Below are positions 1-5,315 of a DNA stretch of 7,108 nt, in pieces. Each line of letters begins with the position of its first letter. Within the stretch, counting starts at the first letter, position 1. The translations under genes and the position numbers were made by a program. The notes under the pieces are model-generated. The model ran no database searches. It was not told the origin of the DNA and saw only the letters and a list, made by a program, of their open reading frames with translations. The stretch comes from IMCC26256 sp037146835 (lineage in GTDB: Bacteria; Actinomycetota; Acidimicrobiia; IMCC26256): assembly GCA_037146835.1 (NCBI GenBank), contig JBAWWI010000102.1:1-7108 (forward strand), in the 5' to 3' direction.

Positions 1-23
1 TTTAGTAAGCCAGTTTTTTGAAT

Positions 24-44
24 TTAAGACTCGACGAGACTTAA
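24..44. repeat. 21-bp imperfect inverted repeat upstream of rseP
   Basis: The arms TTAAG-A-CTCG and CGAG-A-CTTAA are symmetric about the A at 34. Nine of the ten base pairs match, and the only mismatch is A29/A39. In RNA the arms could fold into a hairpin with a 3-nt loop (33-35), and a U23-G45 wobble could extend it. The right arm shares bases 43-44 with the rseP Shine-Dalgarno AAGGA. The repeat could be a transcription-factor operator or an RNA hairpin that limits translation. The symmetry is seen directly; the function is inferred. Confidence 0.55.
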
Positions 45-47
45 GGA
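43..47 (+). promoter_or_regulatory. Ribosome binding site of rseP
   Basis: AAGGA lies 9 bases before the ATG at 57. An in-frame TAA at 42-44 excludes any longer start, so this site and the ATG define the gene start. The site overlaps the right arm of the 24-44 inverted repeat. No clear -35/-10 promoter is visible in bases 1-56, so transcription probably comes from further upstream. Confidence 0.7.
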
Positions 48-56
48 CTTGAGTAC

Positions 57-1271
57 ATGAAGGACCCTTTAGGTGATGCGCCACGCGTCGACTCTCGACG
101 CGCAATTCTTGGCGTCTCCGTAGCTATCGCATTGTTCGTTGTCTTGATTTTTGTTCGGCCCTCAATGGCGATGACCATCGCAATAGCAATTGGGCTCATA
201 TTTACGATCATGCTTCACGAGGCTGGCCACTTAATTGCAGCCAAGCGTGGAGGGATGAAGGCAACAGAGTTCTTTGTTGGTTTCGGACCGCGACTCTGGT
301 CATTCCGCCGCGGAGAGACTGAGTACGGGATCAAGGCAATCCCCGCAGGTGGATACGTGCGCGTAATTGGAATGACCAATCTCGAGGAGGTTGAGCCAGA
401 GGACGAGGCCCGCACCTATCGCTCTGCTCCCTACAAGCGCAAAATGGTGATGATCCTTGCGGGTGTAACAGTCAATCTGCTCCTCGCTTATTTATTTACC
501 TTTGCAATCCTTGTTGGTAGGGGCCAGGACTCTGTATCGACTCGCGTTGGGTCGGTATCTGTTGAGTCTCCTGCTCAGATTGCAGGCATGAAGCCTGGGG
601 ATCGCGTGCTCTCAATCGGGGGAGTAGAGATCAAAGACTGGGACCAAGTCTCTCCGCTAGTGCGAGCAGCGGACGGTAAGCCTATGAAGATCGAGGTTGA
701 GCGAGATGGAGTAACCAAAGTGCTCGTCGCTACTCCAGAGGTGATCGATGGCGTTGTGCGAATTGGAATTACAGCATCCATCGAGACCAACCGTGTTCCA
801 GTCGTAACAGCGGTTGGCCGCTCGGCAACGGTGATTATGGACGGGGCCAGCCAAACGGTTACAGCGCTAGGTGACATTGTCTCGCCATCCGGGGTATCCA
901 AGTACACCAAGACTGTTACGAGCCCAGGTACCAAGGGCGGCTTCTCTGAGAATGAGCGCCCGAGATCTGTTATCGGGATAGTCGCCGATGGTGGGAGTTT
1001 GGTCGGGAACGACTTCTGGGGATTACTCGGACTCCTTGCGGCGATCAATGTGTTCCTTGCGCTCTTCAACTTGATTCCGTTACTTCCCTTTGATGGCGGG
1101 CACGCAGTAGTAGCCACCTTCGAGGCGGCTGCATCCAAGATTCGCGGCCGACGTGTCGTGATTGACCAGCGGCATCTTTTCCCAGTGACGGCAGTTGTAA
1201 TGGCCCTACTGCTGATGCTCGGGCTCTCAACGATGTACCTCGACCTGCGCAGCATCGTCTCGGGGACTTGA
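57..1271 (+). CDS. rseP: RseP/Rip1-type site-2 membrane metalloprotease
   Basis: This is an M50-family intramembrane zinc protease (404 aa) that cleaves membrane proteins, classically anti-sigma factors, within the bilayer. The zinc motif HEAGH is at residues 54-58, inside a hydrophobic stretch. It is followed by the family-typical FGP (76-78) and the segment around AGGYVRVIGM (97-106). Further membrane segments are likely at about 17-37, 129-153, 320-342 and 373-394. A single PDZ domain spans about 162-230, with the AGMKPGDRVLSIGG block at 176-189. The third zinc ligand is in NLIPLLPFDGGH (338-349), presumably D346. The length and single PDZ match actinobacterial Rip1-like proteins better than two-PDZ E. 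coli RseP. The start is fixed by AAGGA at 43-47 and an in-frame stop just upstream. The neighbour ispG, in the same direction, matches the common dxr-rseP-ispG order, so dxr may lie just outside the window. The substrate cannot be read from the sequence. Confidence 0.95.
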   Translation: MKDPLGDAPRVDSRRAILGVSVAIALFVVLIFVRPSMAMTIAIAIGLIFTIMLHEAGHLIAAKRGGMKATEFFVGFGPRLWSFRRGETEYGIKAIPAGGYVRVIGMTNLEEVEPEDEARTYRSAPYKRKMVMILAGVTVNLLLAYLFTFAILVGRGQDSVSTRVGSVSVESPAQIAGMKPGDRVLSIGGVEIKDWDQVSPLVRAADGKPMKIEVERDGVTKVLVATPEVIDGVVRIGITASIETNRVPVVTAVGRSATVIMDGASQTVTALGDIVSPSGVSKYTKTVTSPGTKGGFSENERPRSVIGIVADGGSLVGNDFWGLLGLLAAINVFLALFNLIPLLPFDGGHAVVATFEAAASKIRGRRVVIDQRHLFPVTAVVMALLLMLGLSTMYLDLRSIVSGT

Positions 1272-1277
1272 GTAGTC

Positions 1278-1305
1278 GGTCACTTATGGCCGCTTCGGTC
1301 TGACC
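1278..1305 (+). other. Bulged hairpin between rseP and ispG
   Basis: The 64-base gap between rseP and ispG holds nested complementary arms. GGTCA (1278-1282) pairs with TGACC (1301-1305), and GGCCG (1288-1292) pairs with CGGTC (1296-1300) around a CTT loop, with one G-T pair. A 5-nt bulge (1283-1287) lies on the left side only. No T-run follows, so it is not a standard intrinsic terminator. It might act as an RNA processing or stability element, or as a leader for ispG. The pairing is seen; the role is unknown. Confidence 0.35.
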
Positions 1306-1335
1306 TAGCGGCGATCTAGTCGTAGGCTGCAACCA

Positions 1336-2565
1336 ATGGATGAGCCACTGCGAACTACCCGATCTGTTAGGCGCGTTACTCGACAGTTGATGGTCGGAAA
1401 AGTCCCGGTTGGGGGTGGCGCTCCAGTAACGATTCAGTCGATGACCACTACCAAGACCTCTGATGTTGAGGGCACCTTGGCGCAGATCTACGCACTCGCC
1501 GCCGCAGGTGTCGACATCGTGCGCTGCACATGTAATGACGAAGAGGCTGCAGAGGGTCTTGCGCATATCGTGCCCCGTTCACCGGTTCCGATCGTCGCTG
1601 ATATCCACTTTCAATATCGCTTGGCTTTGGCCGCTATGGAGGCAGGGGTACAAGCGCTGCGCCTCAACCCTGGAAACATACGCAAGCCTGAGCACATCAA
1701 ACTTGTTGCGAGTGAGGCCAAAGATCGGGGCCTGCCGATTCGCATAGGTGTAAACGCCGGGAGCCTTGACCCCGATATTGCAGAGCGTTTCGGTGGATCA
1801 ACGCCAGAGGCACTAGTTGCATCGGCAATGCGCGAGCTTGAGTTTTTCGGAGAGGTTGGTTTCGAAGACTGCAAGATCTCTGTGAAGTCATCCAATGTCG
1901 CGGTAATGATCGATGCCTACAGATTGCTCTCTGAGACTGTCGACCACCCTCTCCATCTTGGTGTAACCGAGGCAGGCCCTCCGCCAGCCGGGCTAGTTAA
2001 GTCGACCGCTGGAATCGGCACTCTTCTTGCTGAAGGTATCGGCGACACGATCCGCTACTCGCTTACGGCGGACCCTGTTGAGGAGGCGAGAGCGGGGCGT
2101 ACCCTCCTTGAAGCTCTTGGCCTGCGCGAACGTCGCGGACTCGACCTAATTGCCTGCCCGTCTTGTGGACGCGCCGAGGTTGATGTCATCAAGGTAGCGA
2201 AAGAGGCGATGGAGGCCCTGGAGTCTCGCAATATCCCATTGCAGGTTGCTGTCATGGGCTGTGTAGTAAACGGACCTGGCGAGGCTCGCGAGGCCGACCT
2301 AGGAATCGCAGCCGGTAAGGGGAGAGGGCATCTATTCGTTAAAGGGCATGTTGTGCGCGTTGTCCCTGAGGACGAGATGGTTGAGGCGTTGATCGAGGCT
2401 GCAGAGCGCATTATGGAGGACGGCATCGAGGCTGTGATTGCCTCCGCAGAGGTCGGTGCAGCCGAGGAGGCAGAGGCAGTTCGCGTCGAACTTCTTGGTA
2501 GCCAGGGTGATGATGCAAATAACTCTGCATCGCGTGTGGCGCGTATCCGCGAGATTGCTGAGTAG
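1336..2565 (+). CDS. ispG: 4-hydroxy-3-methylbut-2-enyl diphosphate synthase (IspG/GcpE)
   Basis: IspG converts MEcPP to HMBPP in the penultimate step of the MEP isoprenoid pathway, in the cytosol, using a [4Fe-4S] cluster and an external electron donor. The N-terminal TIM-barrel part shows GKVPVGGGAPVTIQSMTTT (21-39), VADIHF (87-92), LRLNPGNI (108-115) and RIGVNAGSLD (136-145). The C-terminal domain carries the cluster ligands C274 and C277 (CPSCGR), C309 (MGCVVNGPGEA) and the nearby E316 that completes the site in known structures. There is no inserted A* domain, so this is the compact bacterial type. At 409 aa it is about 20 residues longer than typical actinobacterial homologues, because of an Ala/Glu-rich tail after about residue 370. 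An in-frame TAG at 1306-1308 limits upstream starts, and ATG 1336 is the only ATG, GTG or TTG in the remaining stretch. The ribosome site is weak (TAGG, 9 bases before). It lies 64 bases after rseP and is probably co-transcribed with it. Confidence 0.97.
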   Translation: MDEPLRTTRSVRRVTRQLMVGKVPVGGGAPVTIQSMTTTKTSDVEGTLAQIYALAAAGVDIVRCTCNDEEAAEGLAHIVPRSPVPIVADIHFQYRLALAAMEAGVQALRLNPGNIRKPEHIKLVASEAKDRGLPIRIGVNAGSLDPDIAERFGGSTPEALVASAMRELEFFGEVGFEDCKISVKSSNVAVMIDAYRLLSETVDHPLHLGVTEAGPPPAGLVKSTAGIGTLLAEGIGDTIRYSLTADPVEEARAGRTLLEALGLRERRGLDLIACPSCGRAEVDVIKVAKEAMEALESRNIPLQVAVMGCVVNGPGEAREADLGIAAGKGRGHLFVKGHVVRVVPEDEMVEALIEAAERIMEDGIEAVIASAEVGAAEEAEAVRVELLGSQGDDANNSASRVARIREIAE

Positions 2566-2569
2566 TACG

Positions 2570-2593
2570 CGCTTTTGTAGTTAGAGCGTTTTT
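2570..2593 (+). terminator. Intrinsic terminator of the rseP-ispG unit
   Basis: Five bases after the ispG stop, CGCTTT (2570-2575) can pair with AGAGCG (2583-2588), with one G-U pair and a 7-base loop, followed directly by TTTTT (2589-2593). The stem is short, so strength is uncertain, but position and T-run fit a rho-independent terminator on the plus strand. On the minus strand the same hairpin lacks a T-run, so it is less convincing as the end of the gatD transcript. Confidence 0.55.
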
Positions 2594-2594
2594 G

Positions 2595-3350
2595 CTACCC
2601 GCGGTGCAGTCTGCGTGTGGCCCGCTTTAACTCGGCACCAGTGAGCGACGCGTACGCGAGACGCTCTGCACGGTATTGCTCTACAAGATCATCTACGAGA
2701 GGCTCGAGAGAGATTCTTGTTGTGTAGCTGATTAGGTAATCGGCTAGGGATGGATTTCGCGCAAGAGCCGGGCCATGTAGGTAGGTTCCGATAACTCCAT
2801 CTCGCAGCACTCCGTCTACGCCATTGCCGTTCCCCCTGCCCGCAATCACTCTGCCGAGTGGAGCCTCATCTGGGCCAAGAAGAGTGCGACCGCCGTGGTT
2901 CTCGAAGCCAGTTAGTAGTGGCAGACCTGAGGCTTGAGCAGGCTCAATCACTACCTCGCCGATGATTCGATCGCTCCCAGCGGTTGTAACCATGTCTATA
3001 AGTGCAATCCCCTGAAGCTCAGATCCATCGGCCGCCGCATAACTATTGCCGAGGAGTTGAAAACCAGCGCAGACAGCAAATATCGCAGACCCCGCCTTGA
3101 TTGATCGCTCAATGGTTGCCTTAGCGAGCATCAACCCCTCGGCCGCTGCGACCTGAGCGGCATCCTCGCCACCACCCAGCAGATAAATATCGCACGATTC
3201 CGGTATCGAACTCCGTGCGTCGATCTCGATTACTTCGGCGGTAATTCCGCGTGCGCGCGCACGACGTGCAAGCACAAGGGCGTTGCCCTTATCGCCATAA
3301 GTGCCTAGGAGGTCTGGATAGATGAGTGCGATGCGAAGTGTGGACTCCAT
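2595..3350 (-). CDS. gatD: Lipid II isoglutaminyl synthase, glutamine amidotransferase subunit GatD
   Basis: This class I (triad) glutaminase-like subunit releases ammonia from glutamine for MurT, which amidates the D-Glu of lipid II at the inner face of the membrane. Numbered from ATG 3350 (251 aa), the conserved YPDLLGTYGDKGNA start block is near residues 10-23. The GGGEDAA oxyanion-side motif is near 59-65, the nucleophile is C94 in AVCAGFQLLG, R128 lies at the position of the glutamine-binding Arg of the S. aureus enzyme, and the catalytic His is H192 in TYLHGP. As in the family, the triad Asp is not expected in GatD but comes from MurT. The start is ambiguous: GTG 3353 overlaps the murT stop by 4 bases, while ATG 3350 overlaps by 1. 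AGAGG at 3359-3363 is 8 bases before the ATG and 5 before the GTG, which favours the ATG. Immediate adjacency to murT indicates translational coupling. A CobB/CobQ-type cobalamin amidotransferase is excluded by small size and the MurT partner. Confidence 0.94.
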   Translation of the reverse strand: MESTLRIALIYPDLLGTYGDKGNALVLARRARARGITAEVIEIDARSSIPESCDIYLLGGGEDAAQVAAAEGLMLAKATIERSIKAGSAIFAVCAGFQLLGNSYAAADGSELQGIALIDMVTTAGSDRIIGEVVIEPAQASGLPLLTGFENHGGRTLLGPDEAPLGRVIAGRGNGNGVDGVLRDGVIGTYLHGPALARNPSLADYLISYTTRISLEPLVDDLVEQYRAERLAYASLTGAELKRATRRLHRG

Positions 3351-4573
3351 CACCAGAACCTCTTGGTTAAGTGCGTGAACTGAGTGTAAGAAGCGATTAT
3401 GTCTACTTCTTTACCGCCTGCTGCGAGCGCCGCCTTAAGTGGGTCGGCCTCAACGATGCACTCAACACCTGCATAGCGAAGCCGTACCGCCACGTCTAGA
3501 GCGCGCTCTCCACTTGCAACAACACTCAGACCTTGAAGTGCCTCAAAATTAACGTCGTATAACCACGACGTATCACGTCCATCAGCGATGTGGGCGTTGA
3601 CTGCGAGCACAACGCCGGCGTCGCGCCCCTTGAGCCAGTTGAGTACCTCTGTCCAGCCCGCAGGGTTCTTTGCAAGGATCACGCGCGCCTCGCGGCCATC
3701 ATCGAGGCGGTGCTTGGAGAATCTGCCAGAGACAACCTCAACGCTGCTCATAGCCTTGATCGCGTCCTCTGCAGGTATCTCAAAGTGCGCCTCTGCAACT
3801 GTCGCAGCGAGGGCGGCATTCATGAGATTCCATGTTCCAGGTATTGAGAGGTCGAGGTGGATTCTTCGCTCGCCTGCAATGAAGTACTCGCCATCAAGTC
3901 GGTAATCTGCCTTCGGCTCGCAGAATGTGCAGGAGCTGCACTTGAATCCATCGTCGCTCCATGTAAGGAGTTCGCTGCACTGCGGGCAGGTGGTCGCGTC
4001 GTGTATCCACGGAATCCCTAGTGCAACCCAGGTGACGCTCGCTGGGAGTGATGCATATACAACGTGGGGATCTGAGGAATTTGCGATTACATGACGCGTG
4101 GGGTCTGCCTCTGTAATCGTGCGCCAGCGTTTGACTATCGCGTTGACCTCGCCCGAGCGATCTAGTTGGTCTCGGCTTAGGTTGCCAAATACCAGTAGCT
4201 CTGGTGAGAGCGGATCTACGACATGTGTTAGCCAACGCTCGTCGACCTCAAGAACCGCAACGGATGGCGCGTGCGGAGCCGCGAGAGCACCAGTTACCCC
4301 ACTGGCCATATTTGCACCGGTGTGGTTGGTCACGACATCTATCCCGGCGGCGCGCAGAATGTCAGCGATTAGCCGTGTAGTGGTGGTCTTGCCGTTCGTA
4401 GCAGAGACGCAGATCACCCTGTCTTGCGCCCCAAGTTTGGTGAGGAGTCCAGGGTCGATGGCGAGCATTATCCGCCCGCTTACCTGGGTGCCTGCGCCGC
4501 GACCTGTTATGCGGGAGGCCCAGCCTGCAAGGCGACCAATGGTGATCGCTGCTTGGCTTCGGGCTCTGCTCAC
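3350..4573 (-). CDS. murT: Lipid II isoglutaminyl synthase, Mur-ligase-like subunit MurT
   Basis: MurT (407 aa) is the ATP-using subunit of the MurT/GatD complex, which converts D-iso-glutamate of lipid II to D-iso-glutamine, a modification important for peptidoglycan cross-linking. The Mur-ligase middle domain has the P-loop ATNGKTTTT (58-66) and NLSRDQLDRSGE (131-142). An inserted Cys ribbon has C196, C199, C212 and C215, with an extra C218, and probably binds zinc. GTWNLMNAALA (246-256) fits Mur ligases. The C-terminal DUF1727-type domain includes AKNPAGWTEVLNWL (301-314) and DGRDTSWLYD (331-340), one of whose Asp residues probably completes the GatD catalytic triad. The start is GTG 4573: an in-frame TAG occurs upstream and no other usual start codon lies between. 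The ribosome site is poor. It follows cysH after 46 bases and overlaps gatD. Folate-type or peptide-adding Mur ligases are unlikely given the ribbon and the GatD neighbour. Confidence 0.94.
   Translation of the reverse strand: MSRARSQAAITIGRLAGWASRITGRGAGTQVSGRIMLAIDPGLLTKLGAQDRVICVSATNGKTTTTRLIADILRAAGIDVVTNHTGANMASGVTGALAAPHAPSVAVLEVDERWLTHVVDPLSPELLVFGNLSRDQLDRSGEVNAIVKRWRTITEADPTRHVIANSSDPHVVYASLPASVTWVALGIPWIHDATTCPQCSELLTWSDDGFKCSSCTFCEPKADYRLDGEYFIAGERRIHLDLSIPGTWNLMNAALAATVAEAHFEIPAEDAIKAMSSVEVVSGRFSKHRLDDGREARVILAKNPAGWTEVLNWLKGRDAGVVLAVNAHIADGRDTSWLYDVNFEALQGLSVVASGERALDVAVRLRYAGVECIVEADPLKAALAAGGKEVDIIASYTQFTHLTKRFW
3359..3363 (-). promoter_or_regulatory. Ribosome binding site of gatD inside the end of murT
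   Basis: On the minus strand AGAGG lies inside the last Lys-Arg codons of murT, 8 bases before ATG 3350 and 5 before GTG 3353. The junction reads GTGATG, with the murT TGA spanning both candidate starts. The spacing favours ATG 3350 and supports translational coupling of the two subunits. Confidence 0.55.
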
Positions 4574-4619
4574 CTGCGCATCATCGCACCAATCGAGCTA
4601 GTGCGGTGTAATCGTTACC
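4574..4619 (-). other. Short cysH-murT gap with a weak hairpin and a micro-ORF
   Basis: The 46-base gap holds a weak 5-bp stem (CGCAC at 4585-4589 and GTGCG at 4601-4605, 11-base loop) with no T-run on the minus strand, so no real terminator is visible. I see no convincing promoter or strong ribosome site for murT. A tiny reading frame, ATG ATG CGC AGG TGA (4584 down to 4570), ends across the murT GTG start. Readthrough from cysH is therefore plausible. Confidence 0.3.
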
Positions 4620-5315
4620 TCAGTCGTGTATCCCGCACTCTGTCTTGTCAACGCTCGACCAGCGCCCGGATCGAGAGTCATCCCCAGTGGTCTGGCGCGT
4701 GCATGGCCAGCAACCTATAGATGCATATCCGCGGTCGCTAAGGGGATGGACGGGGAGTTCATGGTCCTTTACGTACCCCTCGATGTCGAGATCGGTCCAG
4801 GTAGCAATCGGATTTACCTTTACAACTCCTCGACCAATGTCGTACGAGACAATCGGAGCATTGCGTCTCTGCTCGGTCTCGCTGCGACGCAGTCCGGTCA
4901 TCCAAGCATCACGCCCAAGAAGGGCTCGCTCTAGCGGCTCAACTTTGCGAGCCTTGCAGCACGCGTCAGTATCTGTGACCCACTGATCCTCAGCGGCATT
5001 TACAGGTGCCATGATCTCGACATCGAGGTTGTAGCGACGCCTGAGTTGCTCTGCATACCAGAGCGTCTCAGCGAAGTGGTATCCGGTATCTAGAAAGATG
5101 ACCGGCAAGCCCGGCACTGTGCGTGCTACTAAATCAACAAGCACTGCATCTTGGAATGATGATGCAAGGACAATCCGATTCTCGAAGGTCTCGGCCGCCC
5201 AAGCAATTATTCGTGATGCGGGGGAGTGCTCGAAGGTCTCGTTAGCACGCGAGATCTCACCAAGGTCTGGAGTTTTGACGCGAGGAAGCTCCAACGAATG
5301 TGTCATGTTGCGCAC
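4620..5315 (-). CDS. cysH: APS reductase, [4Fe-4S] CysH type
   Basis: CysH reduces adenylyl sulfate (APS) to sulfite and AMP, using thioredoxin, in cytosolic sulfate assimilation. Residues (231 aa, from GTG 5315): the nucleotide-binding SSFQDA is at 52-57, followed by FLDTGYHFAET (74-84) and GLRRSET (141-147). The paired cysteines C119-C120 together with C202 and C205 (GCWPC) form the usual [4Fe-4S] ligand set, which marks APS-type enzymes and is absent from E. coli-type PAPS reductases. The catalytic cysteine is C227 in KTECGIH near the C-terminus. Length is normal. The start is either GTG 5315, with GGAG (5326-5323) 7 bases upstream, or ATG 5306, which makes an ATGA overlap with the sir stop. 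The first fits the ribosome site, the second the classic overlap. Its product sulfite is the substrate of the overlapping upstream gene sir. No sulfate adenylyltransferase (cysD/cysN or sat) gene lies in the window. Confidence 0.95.
   Translation of the reverse strand: MRNMTHSLELPRVKTPDLGEISRANETFEHSPASRIIAWAAETFENRIVLASSFQDAVLVDLVARTVPGLPVIFLDTGYHFAETLWYAEQLRRRYNLDVEIMAPVNAAEDQWVTDTDACCKARKVEPLERALLGRDAWMTGLRRSETEQRRNAPIVSYDIGRGVVKVNPIATWTDLDIEGYVKDHELPVHPLSDRGYASIGCWPCTRQTTGDDSRSGRWSSVDKTECGIHD

Noticed and set aside
14..19. T6 run near the left edge as the end of an upstream terminator
   Set aside because: No GC-rich stem is visible within the few bases before it, and the upstream gene is outside the window, so it cannot be supported.
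575..1255. Long 226-codon open frame on the minus strand opposite rseP
   Set aside because: It is fully antisense to a clearly conserved protease, its translation shows no domain, and it is Ser/Thr/Arg/Pro-rich as expected of a shadow frame.
1066..1566. 166-codon minus-strand frame spanning the rseP-ispG junction
   Set aside because: It overlaps two real genes, has no motif, and no ribosome site or promoter is evident.
4098..4601. 167-codon plus-strand open frame opposite the murT start
   Set aside because: The translation is a composition-biased shadow of murT with no recognisable motif; a toxin or small regulator cannot be supported.
5181..5241. 13-bp direct repeat (5181-5193 and 5229-5241), with a shorter similar stretch near 5464
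   Set aside because: All copies lie in coding sequence and encode similar Glu-Thr-Phe segments; codon preference explains them without a repeat element.
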